From Bathymodiolus brooksi (Eukaryota > Mollusca > Bivalvia > Mytilida > Modiolidae), in NCBI GenBank assembly GCA_963680875.1, contig OY804586.1:52362203-52426202 (forward strand): 64,000 bases of DNA, given 5' to 3'. A model generated the notes under the pieces. It saw only the letters and a list, made by a program, of their open reading frames with translations, was not told the origin of the DNA and searched no databases. Made by a program: the position numbers and the translations under genes. Of the stretch, positions 31,697 to 45,383 are shown one piece after another (positions within the stretch are counted from its first letter, which is position 1; each line of letters begins with the position of its first letter).

Positions 31697-32994
31697 CTTG
31701 TTTTGTCAAAAGTTATTTTGTGAAGGTGTCCTGATATGTTTTACTTGTTTTGTCTAAAGTTATTTTGTGAAGGTGTCCTGATATGTTTTACTTGTTTTGT
31801 CTAAAGTTATTTTGTGAAGGTGTCCTGATATGTTTTACTTGTTTTGTCTAAATTTATTTTGTGAAGGTGTCCTGATATGTTTTACTTGTTTTGTCTAAAG
31901 TTATTTTGTGAAGGTGTCCTGATATGTTTTACTTGTTTTGTCTAAAGTTATTTTGTGAAGGTGTCCTGATATGTTTTACTTGTTTTGTCCAAAGTTATTT
32001 TGTGAAGGTGTCCTGATATGTTTTACTTGTTTTGTCTAAAGTTATTTTGTGAAGGTGTCCTGGTATATTTTACTTGTTTTGTCTAAAGTTATTTTGTTAA
32101 GGTGTCCTGATATGTTTTACTTGTTTTGTCTAAAGTTATTTTGTGAAGGTGTCCTAATATGTTTTACTTGTTTTGTCTAATGCTATTTTGTGAAGGTGTC
32201 CTGATATGTTTTACTTGTTTTGTCTAAAGTTATTTTGTTAAGGTGTCCTTACATGTTTTACTTGTTTTGTCTAAAGTTATTTTGTGAAGGTGTCCTGATA
32301 TGTTTTACTTGTTTTGTCTAAATTTATTTTGTGAAGGTGTCCTGATATGTTTTACTTGTTTTGTCTAAAGTTATTTTGTGAAGGTGTCCTGATATGTTTT
32401 ACTTGTTTTGTCTAAAGTTATTTTGTGAAGGTGTCCTGATATGTTTTACTTGTTTTGTCCAAAGTTATTTTGTGAAGGTGTCCTGATATGTTTTACTTGT
32501 TTTGTCTAAAGTTATTTTGTGAAGGTGTCCTGGTATATTTTACTTGTTTTGTCTATAGTTATTTTGTTAAGGTGTCCTGATATGTTTTACTTGTTTTGTC
32601 TAAAGTTATTTTGTGAAGGTGTCCTAATATGTTTTACTTGTTTTGTCTAAAGTTATTTTATGAAGGTGTCCTGATATGTTTTACTTGTTTTGTCTAAAGT
32701 TATTTTGTGAAAGTGTCCTGATATGTTTTACTTGTTTTGTCTAAAGTTATTTTGTGAAGGTGTCCTGATATGTTTTTCTTGTTTTGTCTAAAGTTATTTT
32801 TTTAAGGTGTCCTGATATGTTTTACTTGTTTTGTCTAATGCTATTTTGTGAAGGTGTCCTGATATGTTTTACTTGTTTTGTCTAAGGTGTTTTGTGAAGG
32901 TGTCCTGATATGTTTTGCTTGTTTTGTCTAAGGTGTTTTGTGAAGGTGTCCTGATATGTTTTTCTTGTTTTGTCTAAGGTGTTTTGTGAAAGTG
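31697..32994. repeat. 47-bp VNTR in U1, about 28 copies
   Basis: Unit GTTATTTTGTGAAGGTGTCC + TGATATGTTTTACTTGTTTT + GTCTAAA. Variant monomers (AAGGTGTTTTG, TAATGCTATTTTG, TTAAGGTGTCCTTACATG) form recognisable blocks. Decayed monomers continue to about 33,260. Confidence 0.92.
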
Positions 32995-33290
32995 TTTAGC
33001 TTTGACATGATGTCTTTGTTTTGTAAAGGTGTTCTGAGATGATGTCCTTATTTCCCCTAAGGTGGTTTATGAAGGTGTTCTGAAATGAGGTCCTTGTCTT
33101 GTCTAAGGTGTTTTGAGGTGCTGTCCTTATTTTGTCTAAAATGTTTTGCGAATGTGTTTTAAGAGGATGTCCTTGTTTTTTCTGAGGCGTTTTGTGAAGG
33201 TGCTTTTAGATGCTGTCCTTATTTTATCTAAGATGTTCTGAGGTGATGTCATTTTGATGTTTAGTTTTAAATCATTGCACATACAGTACA

Positions 33291-36243
33291 CTCCAAGTGT
33301 ATCAACGATCATACTTCTCAGGTCCGACATATTCCTCCCAAAATGTCCGACAAATGTCCGACAAATTTGAGAGTCAACACTATTTGGTCGGACATTTTGG
33401 TCTTGGTCGGACATTTTGGTCGGACGTGAGAGTGGATATTAAAAGATTTTTTTTACATTTCTCAAGGTGAATATGTCAAACATTTTGTGATCGATGCGTA
33501 TTTGTAAGCGTACTTTCTTTCCGGTGTGTAAAATGTGCGGGTACGTAAATACCCTAGTGTATTTTTACCTTGCACCATATTCGCGCCAGGAAAGGTAGCT
33601 CCAAGGTCAATATTTGTCACGCTCGGGCACAACAGTCGTTCGATGCATAGGAGCACCTCATAATCAAAGAATTGTACAATAATTTCGAGTTACACCGTTT
33701 GTGTTTCTTTAATCTGTTTAATTTTAATAGATCTTTCTAGTACATTTAAATTTTACGATTACAATCGGAATGCTAGAAATATCGTAACTTTTCCGAAATC
33801 TAAACTTTAAAATTATATACGCCGAGTCCAGCCTGGCTTGGATTTCTCGAAAAAAGTTTTCTTAACAAACCAAATTAAATTTGAGTAAAAACTCGACTTA
33901 AGTTTGCGTTTTGACTTTGTTTGTTTTGAGTAATCACTGACGATTAAAAAAAAAAAAATCTGTTGTCACTTAAAACAGTCAGTGAGGCCGGTACGGCTGT
34001 GTACATGAATGAATAAGAAATAATTCTTTCGGAGTGTGATATCCATATAAAGGTGAAATAACGGATGCAAAAATCACCGGCTAAAGTTACACAATATTCC
34101 GTTTACAAATATTTCAAGTCTCTATACTTGTTCATCTGTGACGGCAATACGTGTATTGGACTAGGTATTACAGCCAGCTTGATATGAATTAATTAGCTCA
34201 GGTTACAGGTGTCAATAATGGAAGGAACATCTTGTCGACACAAATTTCCAGGTGCCAGTGGGAGAACAATTATAATTAATTCTATTTAATGTTGTTGTTT
34301 TTTATTACTATTTGTTTGTAGGTACATTTGCAATCATTGAAGTAAATTTAATTTGAGAGTCAACACTCTCTAAGTCCGACTATTTGGTCGGACGTGAGAG
34401 TGGATATTTAAAGATTTTTTTGACATTTCTCGAGGTGAACATGTCAAACATTTTGTGATCGATGCATATTTGTAAGCGTACTTTCTTTCCGGTATGTAGA
34501 ATGTCCGATTACGTAAATACCCTAGTGTATTTCTACCTTGCACCATATTCGCGCCAGGAAAGGTAGCTCAAAGGTCAATATATAACTGAATTATTGTTGA
34601 AAAGTGACGTTTATACACCCATAGCCTCATATAAATTATTGCAATAAAATATCGATTAAGTAACGAAATTGATATAAATTATTTTCCAGTATATTTAGTA
34701 TAAAAAGCTTGTTCTACACGTTCACTGTGAGATGTATTGCAACCGCCATTTTTAGCTACAATCACGTGCGCATGCTCGTATTTGATGGAAAGCTATAGCT
34801 ATATTTAGATATTTTGTGATAATAATTTTTTTTGTAAATCGATCTACCCTGTGATTTTTTTCAACAAGATACATTTGTTATAGTATATATTTTATTATAA
34901 AATACAATATTGAACTGATTTTCGATAACACTTCAATCATTGAATATTGATTTTTTCGAATGTTGAATATTTTATCCCCAGAATTGCACCCCCTGTTAGT
35001 ATACTTTTATTGCTTTATTTAAAAAAATAATAACACCAAGAACATCGATGATACGAGTCTTCTTATTCAGAAATAAACCTGCAGCAAAATAAAGGTATAC
35101 ATTTTTGTACTGTGAACAAAATCGTCATTTTTATCTAGATTTATCGTCCGAAAAATACGGTACTCCTCTACTATACTAATTTGGATCAGGTGATGGGAAT
35201 TAGGTGCCATCATCAAAATAAAGATTAAAAAATGTATTTCATGATAATGATGGCTGATTAAAATTGTTTGTCATGCATTAGCAGTCAATTGTAATATACA
35301 GGATGTAACCAATATACAGGAAGAGCCCCTACTGTGAAGCCATTCAAAGAAAATAACAACCCGACCATATTGTTAAATAAGTTATCTATGTTTATAAGTC
35401 TTAGTAAAAAGAGTCTTGAGCAACGTTTTTGTTCACACCTGTGATAGGTGTATTTGTATATCATGAATGCACGATGCGACAACATGCTGAGATGGGTGAT
35501 GTTTTGACAGGTAAACTGTAAAAAAAAACCAAACGTAGAATACACTAATAAAATATTATTTCACCTATATCAGGACTCCGCAGACTGCCAATTTTCAAGA
35601 AAAAAACCCAGCATTTACGGATTTATGACCCATTCGCCATGAACAAAATAAAACTTAAATTATACTAAATAATTTTAATCCAAATTTGCCTTTAAAGAAA
35701 TAAATGTATAAATTAGAATTATTAACCCGGGTTTGTTCGCCCTACATTTGGCAAACACGTAAAAGAGCAAACGCACCCGATATCGTAAACCGGCAACTGT
35801 CTGCAGCAAGTGAAAGGGCCTTGGCATCGATTGTCGCGAGTACATAGGGACATATTAATATTCACTTCTAGTGCAACTTAAAACATGGGTACTGCATGTT
35901 AATACATTTCGTGGATATTATTGTATATATCGCCCGTGACAGCCGTTAACATATCTATACTTTCCGTACCACTGTATATCACTCTTTTACTTCAGCTTTA
36001 CTAAGATACGCATGTTTCTTTATGCACAAATTTATTGGTTAGCAGAATTTGGGGACGTTTCCTGTTTACAGTTTAACTATCTGAGAGTGGAGACTCTCAC
36101 TCCGACCTGGGAGGATTTGGTCGGACATTTGTCGGACAATTTGGTCGGACAATTTGGTCGGACATTTTTCAGACAATTTTAAGAGTGAAGTCAGACAAAA
36201 CTCAGTGTCCAACCTTAGTGTTTGATCGTTGATACACTTGGAG
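33291..36243. mobile_element. 2.95-kb element with GTCCGAC-rich inverted ends, U1
   Basis: Outer 21 bp (CTCCAAGTGTATCAACGATC + A) are perfectly inverted at 36223-36243. Inside both ends are clusters of TGTCCGACAAA / TTTGGTCGGACA and a shared TCCTCCC, so the inverted region extends imperfectly for ~150 bp. A ~215-bp internal direct repeat lies at about 33,390-33,620 and 34,370-34,580. No transposase frame and no clear TSD. Confidence 0.65.
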
Positions 36244-36248
36244 GGATC

Positions 36249-36462
36249 TGGGTCAATGACGGAAGGTATGGGTGAACTGGGTCAACGACGGAAGGTATGG
36301 GTGAACTGGGTCAATGACGGAAGGTATGGGTGAACTGGGTCAATGACGGAAGGTATGGGTGAACTGGGTCAATGACGGAAGGTACGGGTGAACTGGGTCA
36401 ATGACGGAAGGTATGGGTGAACTGGGTCAATGACGGAAGGTATGGGTGAACTGGGTCAACGA
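36249..36462. repeat. 29-bp minisatellite, 7 copies (U1; also 45389, 54919)
   Basis: Unit GGGTCAATGACGGAAGGTAT + GGGTGAACT. Seven copies in each of U1-U3, with the same CAACGAC and GGTACGGG variants at the same positions. Starts 6 bp right of the 2.95-kb element. Confidence 0.9.
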
Positions 36463-36568
36463 CTTTTGACTGCCACTAGAAAGGTATGAAGAGTTAGGTA
36501 GGGACGAAAGATTCTTCTAAATCTACAAAAGAAGAGGTCTTTATTGTGCAGGGAGCCTGGTACGTTAT

Positions 36569-36910
36569 CAGTGCCGGACTTAGATAAAGAGAGGCCCTAG
36601 GCTAATTCACTTGTGAGGCCCCTCCCAATTCCCCACATTCACTACTGGAGGAAGATGGAAGCGTGCTTAATCAATTTCAATAAAGGCAAAGATGATGAGG
36701 GGTGTTTAAAAATTCTGCAATATTCTGAAATGGAGTGCAACTGTGTAAGGAAAATTACTGAAGGGTTGTTTAGAAAGTACAGTACGCTATGACAGCATAA
36801 GGGTGAAAGTCTAATAACTGTTAAAAATATTATACACCTTGGCCAGAGGCCCCCTAAAGTTTGAGGCCCTAGGCTTCAGCCTATCGAGCCTATAGGTAAA
36901 TCTGGCACTG
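36569..36910. mobile_element. 342-bp hAT MITE spanning the U1/U2 junction, 8-bp TSD
   Basis: Termini CAGTGCCGGACTTAG and, reversed, CAGTGCCAGATTTAC. Flanks TACGTTAT (36561-36568) and TAGGTTAT (36911-36918), 7 of 8 identical. Confidence 0.78.
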
Positions 36911-38843
36911 TAGGTTATCCACTATGGTCCACGGTCAAGCTCTTCGTATTATATTCAGTGGGTTTGTGCCATGGGAAACGTTTCAGATGCGATGTATATG
37001 TCTGCTCTAAGATTGGGTATCATGGACAAGTGCTTCGTCAGGTTTTGTCACTTGCATGACCTCGAGATCATCATTTCACTCAAAGGAGAGGTTTGGGCCC
37101 ATAAAACTAATTTCACCCCGCCACATTTTATTGAAAGTAAGCGGTCACATTTGTGTTAGGGGAATTGATCTGGCCTCTTTCTGCGAGTTTTCTATTAGTA
37201 GCATCTGGCATGATTTTCCCAAACATCATATTTATTAATATTTTTTCACTTTATTTCTTTATACAACATATGAATAATTGAAAAAAATAAGATTTGAAGT
37301 TAACTGCCTTTCTAAAACCAAAATATGGGTTCATATTCATAAGTTGGTAGGCTCCTTTTTGGGGGAAAATCTTTATTTTATGAAAAAAGTAACCCAACTT
37401 GTTCTTTACCTTTTTTTCCATTAAATATTCAAAAACAACATAACAAAAATGGGGCATATTTTCAATAGAATTTTTTTTATGGGTCTTTAAATAGGGGTAC
37501 CCTCATACGTTTATCATGATAAATACACTAAAATGTAAAAAGAACAATATATTTTTTCACAATTTTCAATATTTTCGTTTAGCTTTGAAACATAAATAGA
37601 CAATGATGTGTAATTACCTCAATAATTATGATAATTTAAATGGGTGGTCATTACATTCTGTTTACATCTTTATGAAAAATGTACACAAAAAATGTATTCC
37701 TTATTTGACTGGTACATTTTCAAAGCTGTGCAGCAATAAAAAAAAAGTCACTATGGTTTCAAAACATACCCTTATCCAAATATCCTTATACACTTAGCTA
37801 ACTGGACAATATATGTGAAGTTCGAACTGCAGACTCATTTGGAGCATCCGAGTTCATGTCAATCCGGAGTTTTAGTGGTATTTGTGTTGCTCAATCTTTA
37901 GTTTTCAGTGTACATGTATTCGTAATTTTTTGTCAGCCATTAAATATTTGTCTTTTTGTTTTGTTATACCTGTATATTTATTTCATATATTGTTAATGAA
38001 GTAATATATTGACTCTTTAAGATTAATTACCAATAAATGTAGCTCTCAAAGTGTAAACAATCAAAGATGCTACAATCTGAAGTTGGATTATGCAATTTTT
38101 CCACCGAATTATCTCCCTTTGATGTCAACACGCATTTATTTTTGTGAAATAAATTATGTCAACGGGGAAAAATGATATTGAGCAATAAACTTTTATTATA
38201 TGTTAAAATGAGTTGAAATTTGTTAAAAATAAACACTGATTGAGCGTTTCCGACCTAAATCGTATTTTTAAAATTAAATTTCCACTTCAAATTATGTTTT
38301 CACGAAGAAAATGCGTCTCTAATTGTATTTAATGCCCATAAACGCTTGATTTAATCATCCCTACAAAATAATTTGCACATATTCGAAGCATTTGTACACG
38401 GGTCTCTTTACATAGCCCCGTAATAAATACCATGTAAATCATGTAAATGGATGTCAACTTTTCTGAATTTTTCATTCATTGCATCGGGGCGCCACGATAC
38501 AACTCATATATTGTTGAAAGTGGCGATAAATACCATAGCCCTAACCAGACCCTAACTCTAATATAATCTTCAACATTAAAATTGTCTTTATATCAATTCC
38601 ACAAACATATATGATGATAAGATTTAATTTTTTTTTACGTAGAAGTAAATAAGGTAAATCACTGTAACATATGTTCATATTATTGAATATATGCATGTAT
38701 ATTTTATCTTTAATTAATAATCTATATTCACATTAATTCTATTACATCGTATACATGTTGTACTTTTACTTTTAGGTATAGGGTACCGCCGTGGTCGTGA
38801 TCGTATGACTTCATGCACCTGAGAAGTCTAAAGACACCAAAGG

Positions 38844-39123
38844 ATTTATTGATTGATTGATTTTTGGTGTTTAACGCCACTTTCAGCAATATTTCAGCTA
38901 CGACATGTGCGACCTATTTTAGTGGTGGAAGAAGCCGGAGTACCCAGAGAGAACCACCAACCATGGGCAAGCAACTGGTAAACTTTATCACTTGCGGCTG
39001 CGAGTCGAGTGCACCCTTTTTGTAATTTACCAAATCGGGCGCGAAATCACGCCGTATTGGTGATATGCTTGTATGAGTTATTATGTAATCCAACTACCTA
39101 ACTCATTGAGCCACCTGGGCCCT
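38844..39123 (-). repeat. Type-B SINE in U2
   Basis: TSD AAGACACCAAAGG (38831-38843) and AAGACACCAAAAAGG (39124-39138). Confidence 0.82.
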
Positions 39124-40089
39124 AAGACACCAAAAAGGAACAATCAGAAGCAGCAATTCGAAGAAGAACAGACAATACAAATGGTTAAAAGAAAAAGAAA
39201 AGACACAACTCTAAACTATTTATATACACGAACCCCATTAAAACCTGTGCTACGGAAGACTAGGCAGTTCCTGCTACACTAGTCACACCCGTCGTGTTAC
39301 TCTAGTCACTAACCCGATGATAAGTCATAATTGAGGAAAGGATCGGATTGTGATTACGACAAACAGATCATATCCGTGATCACTAACAATATTTCAGTAA
39401 TATCGTGTCAGCCATTTTTGGCGGAATAAACCGGAAGTACCCGGGGAAATCCAACGGTGTCAAGTCACTGATAACTCTATCACATAATACCAATGAATCA
39501 AATACACCTGATCACCGATAGGATTTCTAATCGTTTAAATGTACTAACCATACACCATACAGCATACAAACACACACACACATACACATACACACACACA
39601 CACGTTTTCCACGTTTTCCTAATTTCTTTTTATTCTTTGATTATTTTTAGCTTTGTCTGTTATATGTTAAAATTGTATTTTACTTGTTTTCTTGTTCATT
39701 CTCAACACAATGTAATGATAATTGTTTATATATTTATAGGAGAAGACTCCATAAGTTGGTAAAACTTGTGTTTGATCCTCTTTGTATCATTGATCAAATA
39801 AAATAATTATAGACTAAAACTGATAGAAACCGATCAAACTCACAGCTTTAGTGTTGATAATAACCGATTGCATACTCATTAGGTGCATATCTAATCATTA
39901 AGCAATCACATGACAAGTGGGTGAGTGATTCTCCCATTATTATGGAGTTTTAACCCCGCTGAACCAGTGGTGGAAAAATCTGTAATACTCTAGAGGATTA
40001 AAATGTCTCGTGCCTTTCCCCGCATGTTGTCAAATCGGTCCGCCAAAGGAATTTGAAATAAAGTTCGTGTTAAATAATAGGAGAAACAA

Positions 40090-40247
40090 ATTCTCCTTCA
40101 GTTGCCCATGTGGGTTACAATATTTCTCCATTCTTGAGAGTGAAATTAAAAATTTTAACCTCTCGCCTGACGGCTTGTGGTTAAAATTTTAAATTTAACT
40201 ATCTTGAGTGGAGAAATATCGTATCCCACAGGCAACTGAGGGAGAAT
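40090..40247. repeat. 158-bp hairpin in U2
   Basis: Same structure; one extra difference (GAGAGTGAAAT in the left arm). Confidence 0.75.
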
Positions 40248-40795
40248 CTATACGTAACTGTTTTCTAACGCCATATGCATATGAGCGATTCTTCAGCTAG
40301 TATCATGGCGAGAACAAGATGGATGCCAATGATATGATGAGGATCTCTGATTTCTACTAGATCAACACGCTTTTAAATTTGGATTTTATAGTGCTAGTTC
40401 ACTGAAACTACAGTCCGGTGATAGACATGTCGCCCAACTCGGACACATTATTTTAATTTTTACTAATGCTGCGAGTGTAACGGTGAAACAGCATATACCA
40501 TTCTTATAGCTTTTTGGTTTTTACACGACCAGTATACTCGAACTCATGGTTCACGCACGAGAGGCGAGCACGGCAGCCATTACACCACCGATACGACTCT
40601 TATTAGATGTGTAATTCAATTTATTGAAATGAAAATATATGTATATTATATGTTACTGTTTATTAACTGCTTTGTGTTAGTCGTTGCTTTATAGCTATTT
40701 AACACATCAGTATAATTACTTTCCTGAAGCCTGAAAAAAAAGAAGAAGAAACAATTCACTTATCAGACCTTGATATTACAATGTTAAGTGTCATA

Positions 40796-41093
40796 TAAGG
40801 GCTGTCCGTAAAGTTCGTGGACAATCTCTGTAATTTTGTTATTTAATTTGTTGAAAAAAAAGAAATTGCATAGAAGTTACACGTAATTTATACTGTGCTC
40901 CAGGTGCCCTATGACAGACATTACAAAATCGATTTAATTAAGTTAGGAAATTAAAATCTGATACAGATTTTTTATATCTAACATCGCATTTAATTAAGGA
41001 ATACAGGTACAGGTATCACTAACATTTTTGAAAAACACGTTGTTTTTTTTAGGAAAATTGGGACCTGTCCACGATCTTTACGTACAGCCCTCG
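40796..41093. mobile_element. Mariner-type MITE in U2
   Basis: Co-linear copy of the U1 element with the same TA flanks. Confidence 0.7.
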
Positions 41094-41262
41094 TACATAG
41101 TTTAACACGAAATTCTTGTAGTCGTAATATGCTAAATAAACTCAGATAATATCAACAAAGGATGAATTGTTGGTTTGGTGTCCGTCTGTCTGTCAACATT
41201 GTACTGTAATAAATATCCTTTCTTTATCTAACGTGTGTTGTGGTTAGTTTTGACATGATGTC

Positions 41263-42134
41263 CTTGTTTTGTCAAAAGTTATTTTGTGAAGGTGTCCTGA
41301 TATGTTTTACTTGTTTTGTCTAAGGTGTTTTGTGAAGGTGTCCTGATATGTTTTACTTGTTTTGTCTAAAGTTATTTTGTGAAGGTGTCCTGGTATGTTT
41401 TACTTGTTTTGTCTAAAGTTATTTTGTGAAAGTGTCCTGGTATGTTTTACTTGTTTTGTCTAAAGTTATTTTGTGAAGGTGTCCTGATATGTTTTACTTG
41501 TTTTGTCTAAAGTTATTTTGTGAAAGTGTCCTGATATGTTTTACTTGTTTTGTCTAAAGTTATTTTGTGAAGGTGTCCTGATATGTTTTTCTTGTTTTGT
41601 CTAAAGTTATTTTGTGAAGGTGTCCTGATATGTTTTACTTGTTTTGTCTAAAGTTATTTTGTGAAGGTGTCCTGATATGTTTTACTTGTTTTGTCTAAAG
41701 TTATTTTGTTAAGGTGTCCTGATATGTTTTACTTGTTTTGTCTAAAGTTATTTTGTGAAGGTGTCCTGATATGTTTTACTTGTTTTGTCCAAAGTTATTT
41801 TGTGAAGATGTCCTGATATGTTTTACTTGTTTTGTCTAAAATTATTTTGTGAAGGTGTCCTGGTATATTTTACTTGTTTTGTCTAAAGTTATTTTGTGAA
41901 AGTGTCCTGATATGTTTTACTTGTTTTGTCTAAAGTTATTTTGTGAAGGTGTCCTAATATGTTTTACTTGTTTTGTCTAATGCTATTTTGTGAAGGTGTC
42001 CTGATATGTTTTACTTGTTTTGTCTAAGGTGTTTTGTGAAGGTGTCCTGATATGTTTTGCTTGTTTGTCTAAGGTGTTTTGTGAAGGTGTCCTGATATGT
42101 TTTACTTGTTTTGTCTAAGGTGTTTTGTGAAAGT
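41263..42134. repeat. 47-bp VNTR in U2, about 19 copies
   Basis: Same monomer; the shortest array of the four. Decayed monomers follow to about 42,400. Confidence 0.92.
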
Positions 42135-42431
42135 GTTTAGCTTTGACATGATGTCTTTGTTTTGTAAAGGTGTTCTGAGATGATGTCCTTATTTCCCCTA
42201 AGGTGGTTTATGAAGGTGTTCTGAAATGAGGTCCTTGTCTTGTCTAAGGTGTTTTGAGGTGCTGTCCTTATTTTGTCTAAAATGTTTTGCGAATGTGTTT
42301 TGAGAGGATGTCCTTGTTTTTTCTGAGGCGTTTTGTGAAGGTGCTTTTAGATGCTGTCCTTATTTTATCTAAGATGTTCTGAGGTGATGTCATTTTGATG
42401 TTTAGTTTTAAATCATTGCACATACAGTACA

Positions 42432-45383
42432 CTCCAAGTGTATCAACGATCATACTTCTCAGGTCCGACATATTCCTCCCAAAATGTCCGACAAATGTCC
42501 GACAAATTTGAGAGTCAACACTATTTGGTCGGACATTTTGGTCTTTGTCGGACATTTTGGTCGGACGTGAGAGTGGATATTAAAAGATTTTTTTTACATT
42601 TCTCAAGGTGAATATGTCAAACATTTTGTGATCGATGCGTATTTGTAAGCGTACTTTCTTTCCGGTGTGTAAAATGTGCGGGTACGTAAATACCCTAGTG
42701 TATTTTTACCTTGCACCATATTCGCGCCAGGAAAGGTAGCTCCAAGGTCAATATTTGTCACGCTCGGGCACAACAGTCGTTCGATGCATAGGAGCATCTC
42801 ATAATCAAAGAATTGTACAATAATTTCGAGTTACACCGTTTGTGTTTCTTTAATCTGTTTAATTTTAATAGATCTTTCTAGTACATTTAAATTTTACGAT
42901 TACAATCGGAATGCTAGAAATATCGTAACTTTTCCGAAATCTAAACTTTAAAATTATATACGCCGAGTCCAGCCTGGCTTGGATTTCTCGAAAAAAGTTT
43001 TCTTAACAAACCAAATTAAATTTGAGTAAAAACTCGACTTAAGTTTGCGTTTTGACTTTGTTTGTTTGGAGTAATCACTGACGATTAAAAAAAAATAATC
43101 TGTTGTCACTTAAAACAGTCAGTGAGGCCGGTACGGCTGTGTACATGAATGAATAAGAAATAATTCTTTCGGAGTGTGATATCCATATAAAGGTGAAATA
43201 ACGGATGCAAAAATCACCGGCTAAAGTTACACAATATTCCGTTTACAAATATTTCAAGTCCCTATACTTGTTCATCTGTGACGGCAATACGTGTATTGGA
43301 CTAGGTATTACAGCCAGCTTGATATGAATTAATTAGCTCAGGTTACAGGTGTCAATAATGGAAGGAACATCTTGTCGACACAAATTTCCAGGTGCCAGTG
43401 GGAGAACAATTATAATTAATTCTATTTAATGTTGTTGTTTTTTATTACTATTTGTTTGTAGGTACATTTGCATTCATTGAAGTAAATTTAATTTGAGAGT
43501 CAACACTCTCTAAGTCCGACTATTTGGTCGGACGTGAGAGTGGATATTTAAATTTGTTTTTGACATTTCTCGAGGTGAACATGTCAAACATTTTGTGATC
43601 GATGCATATTTGTAAGCGTACTTTCTTTTCGGTATGTAGAATGTCCGGTTACGTAAATACCCTAGTGTATTTCTACCTTGCACCATATTCGCGCCAGGAA
43701 AGGTAGCTCAAAGGTCAATATATAACTGAATTATTGTTGAAAAGTGACGTTTAAACACCCATAGCCTCATATAAATTATTGCAATAAAATATCGATTAAG
43801 TAACGAAATTGATATAAATTATTTTCCAGTATATTTAGTATAAAAAGCTTGTTCTACACGTTCACTGTGAGATGTATTGCAACCGCCATTTTTAGCTACA
43901 ATCACGTGCGCACGCTCGTATTTGATGGAAAGCTATAGCTATATTTAGATATTTTGTGATAATAATTTTTTTTGTAAATCGATCCACCCTGTGATTTTTT
44001 TCAACAAGATACATTTGTTATAGTATATATTTTATTATAAAATACAATATTGAACTGCTTTTCGATAACACTTCAATCATTGAATATTGATTTTTTCGAA
44101 TGTTGAATATTTTATCCCCAGAATTGCACCCCCTCTTAGTATACTTTTATTGCTTTATTTAAAAAAATAATAACACCAAGAACATCGATGATACGAGTCT
44201 TCTTATTCAGAAATAAACCTGCAGCAAAATAAAGGTATACATTTTTGTACTGTGAACAAAATCGTCATTTTTATCTAGATTTATCGTCCGAAAAATACGG
44301 TACTCCTCTACTATACTAATTTGGATCAGGTGATGGGAATTAGGTGCCATCATCAAAATAAAGATTAAAAAATGTATTTCATGATAATGATGGCTGATTA
44401 AAATTGTTTGTCATGCATTAGCAGTCAATTGTAATATACAGGATGTAACCAATATACAGGAAGAGCCCCTACTGTGAAGCCATTCAAAGAAAATAACAAC
44501 CCGACCATATTGTTAAATAAGTTATCTATGTTTATAAGTCTTAGTAAAAAGAGTCTTGAGCAACGTTTTTGTTCACACCTGTGATAGGTGTATTTGTATA
44601 TCATGAATGCACGATGCGACAACATGCTGAGATGGGTGATGTTTTGACAGGTAAACTGTAAAAAAAAACCAAACGTAGAATACACTAATAAAATATTATT
44701 TCACCTATATCAGGACTCCGCAGACTGCCAATTTTCAAGAAAAAAACCCAGCATTTACGGATTTATGACCCATTCGCCATGAACAAAATAAAACTTAAAT
44801 TATACTAAATAATTTTAATCCAAATTTGCCTTTAAAGAAATAAATGTATAAATTAGAATTATTAACCCGGGTTTGTTCGCCCTACATTTGGCAAACACGT
44901 AAAAGAGCAAACGCACCCGATATCGTAAACCGGCAACTGTCTGCAGCAAGTGAAAGGGCCTTGGCATCGATTGTCGCGAGTACATAGGGACATATTAATA
45001 TTCACTTCTAGTGCAACTTAAAACATGGGTACTGCATGTTAATACATTTCGTGGATATTATTGTATATATCGCCCGTGACAGCCGTTAACATATCTATAC
45101 TTTCCGTACCACTGTATATCACTCTTTTACTTCAGCTTTACTAAGATACGCATGTTTCTTTATGCACAAATTTATTGGTTAGCAGAATTTGGGGACGTTT
45201 CCTGTTTACAGTTTAACTATCTGAGAGTGGAGACTCTCACTCCGACCTGGGAGGATTTGGTCGGACATTTGTCGGACAATTTGGTCGGACAATTTGGTCG
45301 GACATTTTTCAGACAATTTTAAGAGTGAAGTCAGACAAAACTCAGTGTCCAACCTTAGTGTTTGATCGTTGATACACTTGGAG
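42432..45383. mobile_element. 2.95-kb GTCCGAC element, U2
   Basis: Co-linear copy of the U1 element at offset 9141. Confidence 0.65.

Larger units (their letters stand above)
27191..36802. repeat. Macrosatellite unit U1
   Basis: Edge unit. Its first ~4 kb is the most divergent, lacking the ~210-bp segment and having private changes; its second half is almost identical to U3. Confidence 0.9.

Noticed and set aside
31697..33000. Regular 47-bp repeats resembling a CRISPR array
   Set aside because: Monomers are contiguous with no unique spacers, the sequence is eukaryotic, and there are no cas genes. It is a minisatellite.
33136..33414. 92-residue minus-strand ORF beginning MSDQDQNVRPNSV, present in all units (108 residues in U3)
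   Set aside because: The frame is built from TGTCCGAC terminal repeats and decayed 47-bp monomers; its length changes with an indel and its conservation only mirrors unit identity.
35285..35545. 86-residue minus-strand ORF beginning MYSTFGFFLQFTC in every unit
   Set aside because: Lies in the interior of the 2.95-kb element; identical between units, so no evolutionary test of coding is possible, and there is no known domain.
36971..37159. 62-residue ORF beginning MGNVSDAMYMSALRLG in U1, U2 and U4
   Set aside because: Broken by a stop in U3 (near 46,234) and shortened in U1; no recognisable domain or splice context. Chance or relic ORF.
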